Source: Pseudomonas alkylphenolica (GTDB lineage: Bacteria > Pseudomonadota > Gammaproteobacteria > Pseudomonadales > Pseudomonadaceae). Taken from it: DNA of 64,000 nt. The stretch lies in assembly GCF_016009175.1 (NCBI RefSeq), contig NZ_JADUCM010000003.1, positions 186,001 through 250,000 on the forward strand, given 5' to 3'. The notes beneath the pieces were generated by a model that saw nothing but the letters and a program-made list of their open reading frames with translations, was not told the origin of the DNA and searched no databases. Made by a program: the position numbers and the translations under genes. This document shows, piece by piece, positions 8,891-19,233 of the stretch; position 1 is the stretch's first letter; each line of letters starts with the position of its first letter.

Positions 8891-9374
8891 GCTGATCGCC
8901 GCCAACAAGGCTGTCTCCATCGACTATACCCTGACCAACGACGCTGGTGAGGTCATCGACAGCTCCGCCGGCGGCGCTCCGCTGGTCTACCTGCATGGCG
9001 CAGGCAACATCATTCCAGGCCTGGAAAAAGCCCTGGAAGGCAAAACTGCCGGCGACGAGCTGGAAGTTGCCATCGAGCCAGAAGATGCCTACGGCGAATA
9101 CCTGGCCGAACTGGTCAGCACCCTGAACCGCAGCATGTTCGAAGGCGTCGACCAACTGGAAGTGGGCATGCAGTTCCACGCTTCCGCGCCGGACGGCCAG
9201 ATGCAGATCGTTACCATCCGTGATCTGGACGGCGACGACGTAACTGTCGACGGCAACCACCCGCTGGCTGGCCAGCGCCTGAACTTCAAGGTCAAGGTCG
9301 TCAACATCCGTGACGCCAGCGAAGAAGAAGTAGCCCATGGCCACGTCCATGGCGAAGGTGGCCATCACCACTGA
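8889..9374 (+). CDS. SlyD-like FKBP-type peptidyl-prolyl isomerase
   Basis: A 161-residue cytoplasmic isomerase/chaperone. The FKBP core (VSIDYTLTNDAGEVIDSS, LVYLHGAGNIIPGLEKAL) is interrupted by an insert-in-flap domain (about residues 70-125), the arrangement of SlyD. The tail EEEVAHGHVHGEGGHHH is histidine-rich and could bind nickel or other metals, though it is much shorter than in E. coli SlyD. AAGG lies 10 bases before the ATG; upstream in-frame codons carry no ribosome site. Confidence 0.95.
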   Translation: MLIAANKAVSIDYTLTNDAGEVIDSSAGGAPLVYLHGAGNIIPGLEKALEGKTAGDELEVAIEPEDAYGEYLAELVSTLNRSMFEGVDQLEVGMQFHASAPDGQMQIVTIRDLDGDDVTVDGNHPLAGQRLNFKVKVVNIRDASEEEVAHGHVHGEGGHHH

Positions 9375-9402
9375 TTTTCTGCGCTAAGCTCAGAGAGTCG
9401 CG

Positions 9403-9465
9403 AAGGCGCCCGGGCAAGACCGTCGCACTCCAACAGGGGAAGACGGCTTGGCAGGGCGCCTTTTT
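9403..9465 (+). terminator. long structured terminator, possible 3' small RNA
   Basis: The outer stem AAGGCGCCC (9403-9411) pairs with GGGCGCCTT (9454-9462) and T5 ends at 9465. Inside it, CCGTC (9420-9424) pairs with GACGG (9442-9446) and CAAG (9415-9418) with CTTG (9447-9450), leaving a 17-base loop. It lies 30 bp after the FKBP gene and before the peroxidase gene. Confidence 0.65.
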
Positions 9466-9529
9466 AATGGGCTGGTGTAACTACTTGCAGCCCGCAGCGG
9501 CAACCGGGAACTGGAGAGGGGAGTTCGTC

Positions 9530-10012
9530 ATGAGTGCATTTCACGACCTGAAGTTGCAGGCGCTGAATGGCCAGGAGTTGCCTCTGGCGCCATTCAAGGG
9601 CCAGGTGGTGCTGGTGGTCAATGTCGCCTCGAAGTGTGGCCTGACCCCGCAATATGCGGCGCTGGAAAATCTGTATCAGCAATACAAAGGCCAGGGCTTC
9701 AGCGTCCTGGGCTTGCCGTGCAATCAGTTTGCCGGGCAGGAGCCGGGCACTGAAGATGAGATCCAGCAGTTCTGCAGCGTGAACTACGGGGTTACGTTCC
9801 CGCTGGGTAGCAAGCTGGAAGTCAATGGCGCCGAGCGTCATCAGCTGTATCGTTTGCTGGCCGGTGAAGGCGCCGAGTTCCCTGGCGATATCACCTGGAA
9901 CTTCGAGAAGTTTCTGGTCGGCAAGGATGGCCGGGTGCTGGCGCGTTTCTCGCCGCGCACCGCGCCGGACGATGCGACAGTGGTGCACGCGATCGAGAAG
10001 GCCCTGGCCTGA
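9530..10012 (+). CDS. glutathione peroxidase-family thiol peroxidase
   Basis: A 160-residue peroxidase. The peroxidatic Cys36 lies in VNVASKCGLTPQY, followed by GLPCNQF (Cys64, Gln66) and WNFEKFLVG, the conserved Trp-Asn. Cys82 (QQFCSVNYG) could be the resolving residue, so thioredoxin is a likelier reductant than glutathione. The start ATG at 9530 has GAGAGGGG upstream. It is a single gene between a terminator and a REP element. Confidence 0.95.
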   Translation: MSAFHDLKLQALNGQELPLAPFKGQVVLVVNVASKCGLTPQYAALENLYQQYKGQGFSVLGLPCNQFAGQEPGTEDEIQQFCSVNYGVTFPLGSKLEVNGAERHQLYRLLAGEGAEFPGDITWNFEKFLVGKDGRVLARFSPRTAPDDATVVHAIEKALA

Positions 10013-10034
10013 TATCCCGTGTCATCGTTCTACG

Positions 10035-10092
10035 CGGGCAAACCTGGCTCCTACCATTACGCAAACCGTAGGAGCCAGGCTTGCCGGCGAAG
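10035..10092. repeat. REP inverted pair
   Basis: CCTGGCTCCTAC (10043-10054) and GTAGGAGCCAGG (10068-10079) form a perfect 12-bp inverted repeat flanked by GCGGGCAA and TTGCCGGCGAA. This is the usual Pseudomonas REP sequence and may act as a terminator for the peroxidase gene. Confidence 0.85.
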
Positions 10093-10191
10093 CAGCCCCT
10101 CATGATCCCAAATCACTCAAATCAATAGTGCTGGGCCACCCTGTCGGCTCACCCTATCCTCAGGCGCATTCCTTTCTCACTGGAGCGCCAC

Positions 10192-11295
10192 ATGTCCGTC
10201 ACTTCACTGTTTACCCCCGTCCAGTTGGGCGCCCTTGAGCTGCCTAGCCGTGTGGTCATGGCGCCAATGACCCGTACTTTCTGCCCCGGTGGTGTACCGC
10301 ATGCCCAAGTGGTGGAGTACTACCGTCGCCGCGCAGCCGCCGGCGTCGGCCTGATCATCACCGAAGGCACCACGGTGGGCCACAAGGCTGCCAACGGTTA
10401 CCCCAATGTGCCGCGCTTCTACGGTGAAGATGCCCTGGCCGGCTGGAAACAGGTGGTTGACGCCGTGCACGCTGAAGGCGGTCGTATCGTCCCGCAACTG
10501 TGGCATGTGGGGAGCGTGCGTCGTGTCGGCACCGAACCTGACGCCAGCGTTCCGGGTTACGGCCCGAGCGAAAAGATCAAAGACGGCCAGGTGCTGATCC
10601 ATGGCATGAGCCGTGACGATATTGCCGAGGTGATCCAGGCCTTTGCCCAGGCGGCCCGCGATGCGCAGGCCATCGGCATGGACGGTGTCGAGATTCACGG
10701 CGCCCATGGTTACCTGATTGATCAGTTCTTCTGGGAAGCCAGCAACCGCCGTACCGATGAATACGGTGGCGATCTTGCCGGTCGTTCACGCTTTGCCATC
10801 GAACTGATCAGTGCTGTACGGGCCGCAGTGGGTCCGGATTTCCCGATCATCTTCCGTTTCTCGCAGTGGAAGCAGCAAGACTACAGTGCCCGCCTGGTGG
10901 AAAGTGCCGAAGCCTTGGGGGCCTTCCTCAAGCCGCTGGCCGACGCCGGTGTGGATATCTTCCACTGCTCCACGCGCCGTTTCTGGGAGCCCGAGTTCGC
11001 AGGCTCGGACCTGAACCTGGCCGGCTGGACCCGTCAGCTCACCGGCAAACCCACCATCACCGTGGGCAGTGTCGGCCTGGACGGCGAGTTCCTGCAGTTC
11101 ATGGTGGCGACCGACAAGGTGGCGCAGCCGGCCAGCCTGGAAAACCTGCTGGCGCGTCTTGAAAATGACGAGTTCGATCTGGTGGCCGTAGGCCGTGCGC
11201 TGCTGGTTGACCCGGATTGGGCGGCCAAGGTCCGGGACGGTCGCGAACAGGACATCCTGCCCTTCAGCCGTGAGGCGTTGACGACCCTGGTTTGA
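10192..11295 (+). CDS. Old Yellow Enzyme-family NADH:flavin oxidoreductase
   Basis: A 367-residue FMN-dependent TIM-barrel ene-reductase. VMAPMTRTF is the first FMN-binding strand, and HGAHGYLIDQFF with NRRTDEYGG is the family signature; VGRALLVDPDW is the C-terminal FMN site. The substrate (activated alkenes, nitro compounds or quinones) cannot be told. It ends 32 bp inside the 3' end of the convergent glycosyltransferase gene. Confidence 0.93.
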   Translation: MSVTSLFTPVQLGALELPSRVVMAPMTRTFCPGGVPHAQVVEYYRRRAAAGVGLIITEGTTVGHKAANGYPNVPRFYGEDALAGWKQVVDAVHAEGGRIVPQLWHVGSVRRVGTEPDASVPGYGPSEKIKDGQVLIHGMSRDDIAEVIQAFAQAARDAQAIGMDGVEIHGAHGYLIDQFFWEASNRRTDEYGGDLAGRSRFAIELISAVRAAVGPDFPIIFRFSQWKQQDYSARLVESAEALGAFLKPLADAGVDIFHCSTRRFWEPEFAGSDLNLAGWTRQLTGKPTITVGSVGLDGEFLQFMVATDKVAQPASLENLLARLENDEFDLVAVGRALLVDPDWAAKVRDGREQDILPFSREALTTLV

Positions 11296-12481
11296 TCACC
11301 AGCGCTGGTGCGTGCGGCTGGACACTGTCGACTGGCGGCAAGTGACAGGCCGCGCGCAGATGCCCCTCGAATTGCTCGATCACTGCCGGCCAGCCTTGGC
11401 GGCTGGCGTGTTGTCGGGCATTCAGGCGCACGCGGCGCAAGACTTCGGCGTCTTCAAGCAACCAGTGGCTGGCATCGATGAAGGCGTCCACGTCGCCAGG
11501 CATGGCCAGTGCCCCGCTGTGACCATGGCGAATATGCTGGGCGGCCGCTGCCTGGTCGTAAGCCACCACGCCCAGCCCTGACGCCATCGCCTCGAGCACC
11601 ACGTTGCCGAATGTCTCGGTCAGGCTCGGGAACAAAAAGATATCCCCAGAGGCATAGTGCTCGGCCAGTGCTTCACCTTGTTGGGCTCCGGCGAAAATCG
11701 CATCGGGCAGCTGCTGCTCGAGGCTGCTGCGCAGTGGACCCTCGCCGACCACAATCAATTTGATCTGGTGCCGTGGATAACTGTGTCGCGCAGCGTGCAG
11801 GCACTGCTGCAGCACACCGAGGTTTTTCTCCGGCGCCAGGCGACCGACATACAGCAAGGCAATATCGTCGCTGCCCACCCCCCATTGATCGCGCAGTGCC
11901 TGACTGCGCCGGCAGGGAGTGAACAGCTGACTGTCGACGCCACGGGCCATCATCGCCAGGTTGTCGAAGCCGCGGCGTTCCAGCTCCAGGCGCTGACTGA
12001 TGCTCGGGACCAGGGTGGCGTGAGTGCGCCGGTGAAACCAGCGCAGGTAGTGCGTAAGCAAGCGCGCCAGCAGGCCCAGGCCGTACTCGCTGGCGTACTG
12101 GTGAAAGTTGGTGTGAAAGCCGCTGACCACGGCGATGCCCAGCCGGCGAGCGGCGCGCAATGCACTCAATCCCAGGGGACCTTCGGTGGCGATGTAGAGC
12201 ACATCCGGGCGCTGTCGGCGCCAGCGGCGCATCAGTTTGTGCATCGACACCTGACCCCATTGCAGTCCCGGGTAACCGGGCAGTGGCCAGTTGCGGCAAA
12301 GCAGTTGCAGGTCATCAGATAATCCCGTCGGATCGGCTGACTGGCGAGGCCGTATCAGCTCGACGTGATGGCCGCGTTGGCGCAAGCCTTCACTCAGGCG
12401 GCCGAGGGTGCTGGCCACGCCGTTTATTTCGGGTGGGAAGGTTTCGCTGATCAGGGTGACATGCAGGGACGTTGCGCTCAT
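11264..12481 (-). CDS. GT4-family glycosyltransferase, probable glycolipid synthase
   Basis: A 405-residue retaining glycosyltransferase of the GT-B fold. The N-terminal acceptor domain starts ISETFPPEINGVASTLGRL, typical of lipid-modifying mannosyl/glucosyltransferases; the donor domain has VGRLAPEKNL and the E-x7-E motif in ETFGNVVLEAMASG. By position (after pta, FKBP, GPx and OYE) it corresponds to PA0842, which I recall as Agt2, a glycolipid synthase made in phosphate-starved P. aeruginosa. A Pho-box-like triple repeat 34 bp upstream supports that reading. There is no clear ribosome-binding site before the ATG. Confidence 0.9.
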   Translation of the reverse strand: MSATSLHVTLISETFPPEINGVASTLGRLSEGLRQRGHHVELIRPRQSADPTGLSDDLQLLCRNWPLPGYPGLQWGQVSMHKLMRRWRRQRPDVLYIATEGPLGLSALRAARRLGIAVVSGFHTNFHQYASEYGLGLLARLLTHYLRWFHRRTHATLVPSISQRLELERRGFDNLAMMARGVDSQLFTPCRRSQALRDQWGVGSDDIALLYVGRLAPEKNLGVLQQCLHAARHSYPRHQIKLIVVGEGPLRSSLEQQLPDAIFAGAQQGEALAEHYASGDIFLFPSLTETFGNVVLEAMASGLGVVAYDQAAAAQHIRHGHSGALAMPGDVDAFIDASHWLLEDAEVLRRVRLNARQHASRQGWPAVIEQFEGHLRAACHLPPVDSVQPHAPALVIKPGSSTPHG

Positions 12482-12514
12482 GAAGACCAGTTTCAGCGGC
12501 CGTGATTGCGCTGC

Positions 12515-12543
12515 GGTGACACAACTGTGACTGATTTGTGACG
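12515..12543 (-). promoter_or_regulatory. Pho-box-like triple direct repeat
   Basis: Read on the minus strand: CGTCACA, then AATC, then AGTCACA, then GTTG, then TGTCACC. These are three 7-bp repeats with 4-bp spacers, an exact 11-bp period, which is the architecture of a PhoB site (consensus CTGTCAT). The site ends 34 bp before the glycosyltransferase ATG. Confidence 0.7.
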
Positions 12544-12658
12544 CCCGATATCCGGCAGCGCAACGGCAGAAAAAAATCCCGGGGGAGTACTCAAGAATGT
12601 CCGACGAACGGCCGATGCAGATGCATTCGAGTGCCGACTCCGCTTCAGGGTAGCAATG

Positions 12659-13975
12659 ATGTTCAACAGCAAACTGAAAAAAGAAAACCTCCAGCTGCGC
12701 GAAGCGTTGCTATCCGTGGAGCAGGTCAAGAGCAGCCTGGACAGCGAGATGCTCGTGCTGCAGCTCGATCCGCAAGGCAGCATCGAGTCGGTCAACAGCA
12801 ATTTCGAGAAGGAAATGCTCTACAGCAGCCATCAGTTGCTGGGGCGCAACATCGAAGAGATCGTGCCTGCGCACGTCAAGCAGCTGGACTTCTACAAGCG
12901 CATGAAAACCGCCATTACCCGTGGCGAACACCTCAACGGCGCGTTTCGCCTGCTACGCGGCAATGGTGAGGAAGCCTGGTTGCGCTCGATCCTGCAGCCG
13001 GTCAAGGACAGCACCGGGCGCATCATACACTTTACCCTGCACTCCAGTGACCTGACCCGCACCATCGAAACCTCGCGTGAGCATGAGAGCCTGATCAAGG
13101 CGCTGATGCGCTCTACGGCGGTCATCGAGTTCAACCTGCAAGGCGAGGTCCTGGCCGCCAATGACCGCTTCCTGCAGACCATGGGCTATCGCCTGGAACA
13201 GGTTGTCGGCAAGCACCACCGGATGTTCTGCGAGCCTGAGGAATACAACTCCAGCGCCTACCAGGCATTCTGGGACAGCCTGCGTCGTGGTGACTTCATC
13301 GCCGAGCGCTTCAAGCGTGTGGATGCCCATGGCCGTGTGGTCTGGCTCGAAGCCTCTTACAACCCGATCATCGATGCCCACGATGTGCTCTACAAGGTGG
13401 TCAAGTTCGCCACGGTGATCACCGACCAGGTCAATCAGGAAATCGCCGTTGCCCAGGCTGCCGACATTGCCTACAGCACCTCGCTGGAAACCGACAACAG
13501 TGCACGCAAGGCCACTGACGTGGTGACCCAGACCGTGGATGTGATGCGCGCCCTGGAGTCGTGCATGCAGGAGGCCGCTGAAGGCATCGAGGCGTTGAAC
13601 AAGCAGTCGCAGGTGATTGGCTCGATCATCAAGACCATCAGCGACATCGCCGGGCAAACCAACCTGCTGGCACTCAACGCAGCAATCGAAGCGGCCCGTG
13701 CCGGTGAGCAGGGCCGTGGTTTTGCCGTGGTGGCGGATGAAGTGCGGCAACTGGCTTCGCGTACCAGCACTGCCACCGAGGAAATCGCCCGGGTGGTGCA
13801 GCAGAACGAACAACTGGCCAAGGCGGCAGTGGACATTATCGACAGCAGCAAGCGCCAGGCCGAGCAGGGACTGACCCTGGCCGGGCAGACCGGCACGGTG
13901 ATCGTCGAGATCCAGGACGGGGCGAAGAAAGTGGTCAGTGCGGTGGGGCAGTTCTCCAACCAGCTGGGCGGCTGA
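12659..13975 (+). CDS. soluble chemoreceptor with two PAS domains (BdlA/Aer-like)
   Basis: A 438-residue protein with no membrane segment. A short coiled coil (1-25) leads into PAS domain 1 (about 28-140) and PAS domain 2 (about 145-260), followed by a short methyl-accepting signalling domain with the hairpin tip [26 protein letters not shown] (residues about 325-350, tip E-A-A-R-A-G-E). This matches BdlA or Aer-type receptors that sense redox state or a small ligand inside the cell. ATG at 12659 is preferred over 12656 because AGGG then lies 7 bases upstream. No cofactor-binding residue can be assigned safely. Confidence 0.92.
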   Translation: MFNSKLKKENLQLREALLSVEQVKSSLDSEMLVLQLDPQGSIESVNSNFEKEMLYSSHQLLGRNIEEIVPAHVKQLDFYKRMKTAITRGEHLNGAFRLLRGNGEEAWLRSILQPVKDSTGRIIHFTLHSSDLTRTIETSREHESLIKALMRSTAVIEFNLQGEVLAANDRFLQTMGYRLEQVVGKHHRMFCEPEEYNSSAYQAFWDSLRRGDFIAERFKRVDAHGRVVWLEASYNPIIDAHDVLYKVVKFATVITDQVNQEIAVAQAADIAYSTSLETDNSARKATDVVTQTVDVMRALESCMQEAAEGIEALNKQSQVIGSIIKTISDIAGQTNLLALNAAIEAARAGEQGRGFAVVADEVRQLASRTSTATEEIARVVQQNEQLAKAAVDIIDSSKRQAEQGLTLAGQTGTVIVEIQDGAKKVVSAVGQFSNQLGG

Positions 13976-13997
13976 CTGTAGGGGCCACTGTCTTTGT

Positions 13998-14086
13998 GTA
14001 GGAGCCAGGCTTGCCGGCGAACCAGGCACTGCGGTTCCCCAGATGCACCGCGTCATCGTTTTTCGCGGGCAAACCACGCTCCTACA
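13998..14086. repeat. REP inverted pair
   Basis: GTAGGAGCCAGGCTTGCCGG at the left and the inverted partner CGCGGGCAAACCACGCTCCTAC at the right (split here as CGCGGGCAAA and CGCTCCTAC) flank about 45 bp. It fills the gap between the chemoreceptor and the convergent amidohydrolase. Confidence 0.8.
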
Positions 14087-14113
14087 GGTTGGGGTGCACC
14101 GCAGGTATGGGTT

Positions 14114-15454
14114 TCAGCGGGTTTGATTGAAGAATGCATTCAGGGTCGCCGCTACGGCCCGGGCGCCGGTGGCAATCGCCGGCAGCTCGACGACAAAGCC
14201 CGGCGTGTGGTTCATCGCCGACGGCAGCTGCTTCTTCTCGATCAGATTCTTGTACACATCCGGCTTGCCCGAACCCACCTCCAGGAACAGCACCTTGGTG
14301 TCCGGGTACGGGCTGGCGAGCATGTGGAAGTCCTCAGAGCCCATGAGCGGCGGCATGCCGGGCAACACCTTGTCGGCCCCGAGTTGATCCACCAACGCCA
14401 CTTGAGCCAGCTCGGTCTGCGCCTTGCCGTTGAACACCGGTGTGGCATGGCCTTTCATGGTGTACCTGGCCTGGTAGTCGGCAGGCATGTCGTTCATCAC
14501 CAGCACGCCTTGAGTGACCGACTTGATGCCCTCGATCAAGCGTTCGCGAACCTGATCGTCGTACCAGCGCAGGTTGAGCTTGAGTGTCGCGCTGACCGGA
14601 ATGATGTTGTTGTTCACCCCCGACTGAAACGCCCCGACGGTCAGCACGGCCGGCTTGGACTGATCGACCATGCGGCTGATGATGGTCTGGTAGCCCATGA
14701 CCGCCATGGCCCCCATCACCACCGGGTCCTTGGTGACATGGGGCGTTGAACCATGGCCACCAATGCCGGGCAGCTCGACGTCGATCTGGTCGGTGCCGGC
14801 CAGCCGCGGCCCTTCCCGCAGGCCGACACTCCCGGCCGGGTAAACCGGCGAGACATGCGCTGCCAGGAGTACATCCGGCTTGGGCGCAAAGTCGTAGAGA
14901 CCGTTGTTGACCATGGCGGTGGCGCCCTCGAGGACTTCTTCGGCCGGTTGCGCGACCAGCACCAGGGTGCCTGACCACTGGTCCTTGAGCTGGGACATGA
15001 CCTTGGCCACCTCCATCAACCAGGTGGTATGGGCATCGTGGCCGCAGGCGTGCATCACCGGCTGAGCGGGATTGCCGAGCCAGGGCGTGACCTTGCTGCT
15101 CTGGTAGGGCAGGCCGGTCGCTTCCTTGATCGGCAAGGCGTCCATATCGGCACGGTACATCACCACCGGTCCGGGCCCGTTGCGCAGGATGCCGACCACG
15201 CCGGTGGTACCGATTGCTGTCTTTACCTCGAACCCCTGTGCACGCAGGGCGTCGGCCACCTGGGCTGCGGTTTGCGTTTCCTGAAACGCCAGCTCTGGGT
15301 TGCGATGCAGTTGCTTGAACTGTTCGATCATCTGCGCCTCGTCCTGTTTGACCAGAGCGTCGATACGGGTGTTGAGGTCGCTGGGGGCGGCGTGTGCGCA
15401 AATGGCGCTGACACAGGCAAGGGCAAACAGGCTCGGGCGAAGCAGCGAAGGCAT
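14114..15454 (-). CDS. exported M20-family amidohydrolase
   Basis: A 446-residue metallopeptidase-fold amidohydrolase of the HipO/indole-acetyl-amino-acid-hydrolase type. It has a signal peptide (MPSLLRPSLFALACVSAICAHA), the metal motif MHACGHDAHT, QPAEE, and the C-terminal GSEDFHML. Being exported, it probably acts on N-acyl amino acids or peptides in the periplasm. The ATG at 15454 has AAGGA about 9 bases before it on the minus strand. It is divergent from a LysR gene that is likely to control it. Confidence 0.92.
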   Translation of the reverse strand: MPSLLRPSLFALACVSAICAHAAPSDLNTRIDALVKQDEAQMIEQFKQLHRNPELAFQETQTAAQVADALRAQGFEVKTAIGTTGVVGILRNGPGPVVMYRADMDALPIKEATGLPYQSSKVTPWLGNPAQPVMHACGHDAHTTWLMEVAKVMSQLKDQWSGTLVLVAQPAEEVLEGATAMVNNGLYDFAPKPDVLLAAHVSPVYPAGSVGLREGPRLAGTDQIDVELPGIGGHGSTPHVTKDPVVMGAMAVMGYQTIISRMVDQSKPAVLTVGAFQSGVNNNIIPVSATLKLNLRWYDDQVRERLIEGIKSVTQGVLVMNDMPADYQARYTMKGHATPVFNGKAQTELAQVALVDQLGADKVLPGMPPLMGSEDFHMLASPYPDTKVLFLEVGSGKPDVYKNLIEKKQLPSAMNHTPGFVVELPAIATGARAVAATLNAFFNQTR

Positions 15455-15564
15455 GGCGTCAATCCTTGTACATTGTTGTTCTTGAGGACGTTGTTGCAGG
15501 CACGGGCAAGTCTGTGTATCTCTGCTTTGTGCGTCCAATGCAAAAATACCCAAGGATTGATGCA

Positions 15565-16494
15565 GTGACCGACTCAATTGACTTGAAGCGAATCCGCCAC
15601 CTGGTGTTGCTCAGCGAAGAGCTGCACTTCTCCCGCGCCGCCGAGCGGGCCAACCTCTCGCAAACAGCCTTCAGCCGCAGCATCCAGTCGTTGGAGGCTG
15701 ACCTTGGGGTGCGTTTGTTCGACCGTGACACCCGCTCGGTTGTGCTCACGGCGGCAGGGCGGCAGTTGTTGGCGAACGGGCGGGAATTGCTCGGGTGTGC
15801 CGGTCGCCTGATTGCCGAGGCCAATCACATTGCCCAGGCCGAAGGTGGCGAGTTGAATTTCGGTGCCGGCATGATGGCTGCCAACCTGTACCTGGGCGAT
15901 GCGTTGACCACCCTGCGCAAGCGCATTCCCAAGCTGGCGATAAAGGTTGAGGTCAACCACTGGAATCAACTGGTGCAACGGCTGGAGCAAGACCAGATCG
16001 AGTTCTTCGTGGCCTTTACCTGCGATCCGGCGCGTAAAAACGATCCGCGCTTCGAGATCACACCGTTACCTGCAGCGCCGGCTTCGGTGTTCTGCCGGTC
16101 CGACCACCCGCTGCTTGTGCGGCAGGCGCCGATAAGGACCGAGCAGTTGCTGGAGTATCCCTGGAGTTCGGTACTGTTTGATGAGATCGCACCGGTGCGG
16201 TTGCGCGAGTTGCTGGGCTTGCCTGACGGCACGGTCGCGCCACTGGCACTGGGCTGCAATGACCTGCAACTGCTGCGCACCACGACCCTGGGCAGCGATG
16301 CGCTGCTCTTTACCTGGCAAGCCTGGCTTGAAGAGGACCTGCGCACGGGTGCGATGCATGATCTGGGGGCATTGCTGCAGCCCGGTGTGCCCGGGGGCAA
16401 CTGCAGCATTGCCAGTGCGATTGTCACCCATGCCGGGCGTACGTTGTCGCCGATTGCGCGTCAGGCGATTGCGTTGATCGAGGCTGCGGCCTGA
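15565..16494 (+). CDS. LysR-family regulator
   Basis: A 309-residue LysR regulator with its helix-turn-helix at about residues 8-60 (FSRAAERANLSQTAFSRSIQSLE) and an effector domain from about 85. The GTG at 15565 is chosen over the ATG at 15538: AAGGA at 15552-15556 has ideal spacing, and the shorter protein has family length. The same ten bases, CAAGGATTGA, precede the start of the divergent amidohydrolase gene at the same distance. It probably regulates that gene. Confidence 0.9.
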   Translation: MTDSIDLKRIRHLVLLSEELHFSRAAERANLSQTAFSRSIQSLEADLGVRLFDRDTRSVVLTAAGRQLLANGRELLGCAGRLIAEANHIAQAEGGELNFGAGMMAANLYLGDALTTLRKRIPKLAIKVEVNHWNQLVQRLEQDQIEFFVAFTCDPARKNDPRFEITPLPAAPASVFCRSDHPLLVRQAPIRTEQLLEYPWSSVLFDEIAPVRLRELLGLPDGTVAPLALGCNDLQLLRTTTLGSDALLFTWQAWLEEDLRTGAMHDLGALLQPGVPGGNCSIASAIVTHAGRTLSPIARQAIALIEAAA

Positions 16495-16495
16495 A

Positions 16496-17221
16496 TCAGC
16501 GCTCACGCACCCAGAACAACGTGGCACCCGCCACGGCGGCCGGCATCATCAGGATGTTGAGGAAGGGTACCAGCAGCACCAGGTACACCGAGCCACCAAA
16601 ACCCAGGCTCTGCCAGCGTTTTTCACGCAGCCAGGCGAGCATGTCCTGCCAGCTCATCTTGTGGTTGTCTGCCGGGTAGTCGATGTACTGGATGGCCATC
16701 ATCCAGATACCGAACAGCAGCCATAGCGGTGCGGCGATGATGTTGACCACCGGAATCAGCGAGAGGATGAACAGGGCAATGGCACGGGGCAGAAAATACC
16801 CCAGCTTGCGCATCTCGCGCGCCAGTGTGCGCGGCACCATGGCCATCAGCTCGGCAGTGCTGAACGCCGGGAAGTCGTCGGTGCCACGCACCACCACCTC
16901 GACCTTTTCTGCGAGAAAACCGTTGAACGGCGCCGCGATGATGTTGGCCAGCATGGTGAAGGTAAAGAACACCATCAGCCCCACCAGCACTACAAACAGC
17001 GGCCACAGCACATAGTTGAGGAAGCTCAGCCAGCTGGGCAGGCTGGGCATCAACGAATCGACCCAGAGGCTGAACTGGTGGCCAGCAAAATAGATCAGGC
17101 CGACGAACAGTAGCAGGTTGACTGCCAGCGGCAGCAACACGAACAGGCGCAGGCTCGGGCTCAGGACCAGTTTCAGACCTTCGCGCAGGTACTGTGGGCC
17201 AGAGAGGACAGGGGCTTGCAT
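16496..17221 (-). CDS. cysZ: sulfate transporter CysZ
   Basis: A 241-residue inner-membrane protein of the CysZ/EI24 family, which moves sulfate into the cell for cysteine synthesis. Hydrophobic segments lie at about 22-45, 65-95, 145-175 and 205-235, and [19 protein letters not shown] is the conserved family region. It is convergent with the LysR gene (1-bp gap between stops) and divergent from the peroxiredoxin gene. Confidence 0.93.
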   Translation of the reverse strand: MQAPVLSGPQYLREGLKLVLSPSLRLFVLLPLAVNLLLFVGLIYFAGHQFSLWVDSLMPSLPSWLSFLNYVLWPLFVVLVGLMVFFTFTMLANIIAAPFNGFLAEKVEVVVRGTDDFPAFSTAELMAMVPRTLAREMRKLGYFLPRAIALFILSLIPVVNIIAAPLWLLFGIWMMAIQYIDYPADNHKMSWQDMLAWLREKRWQSLGFGGSVYLVLLVPFLNILMMPAAVAGATLFWVRER

Positions 17222-17401
17222 AGAGGACTCCGGGTAAAGGCAAACGCGCTGACCTTACCGAGTTTGAGCGGTTGGCGAAAGCACGGCCGAACCTGCGAAA
17301 CGGGCTGTAACAAAAGCCGGGCAGACTCTTTGTAATGCCTTCATAGGCAAACAGCAGTGCTGCCTGGGGATGAATAGACTCGGCCTATAAGGTGGATTGT
17401 C

Positions 17402-17417
17402 TAAGGATATTTCCTTA
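17402..17417. promoter_or_regulatory. inverted repeat before the peroxiredoxin gene
   Basis: TAAGGATATTTCCTTA is a perfect inverted repeat with 6-bp arms and a 4-bp centre, 71 bp before the peroxiredoxin ATG. It is placed like an operator, but I cannot match it to a known regulator; it does not resemble the OxyR pattern. Confidence 0.4.
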
Positions 17418-17487
17418 ATCTCTGCGGCCTCGCTAAAGTGCGCACAACTTTTCAACGCCTTCGAATACTAATCTTCAAGGAGTTTTC

Positions 17488-19166
<1,679 letters not shown>

Positions 19167-19197
19167 TAGCGTCCGCGCGGGGCCCAGCCCCGCGACC

Positions 19198-19227
19198 AAA
19201 AAAACCGGCCATCAGGCCGGTTTTTTT
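19198..19227. terminator. bidirectional terminator
   Basis: AAAAAACCGGCC, a four-base loop, and GGCCGGTTTTTTT form a terminator usable from both strands between convergent trxB and nadC. Confidence 0.9.
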
Positions 19228-19233
19228 ATGCCT

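Noticed and set aside
12526..12551. Second FliA promoter before the two-PAS receptor (CCGATAT at 12545)
   Set aside because: The sequence 15 bases upstream is TGTG, not TAAA, and it lies inside the Pho-type repeats, so the match is probably chance.
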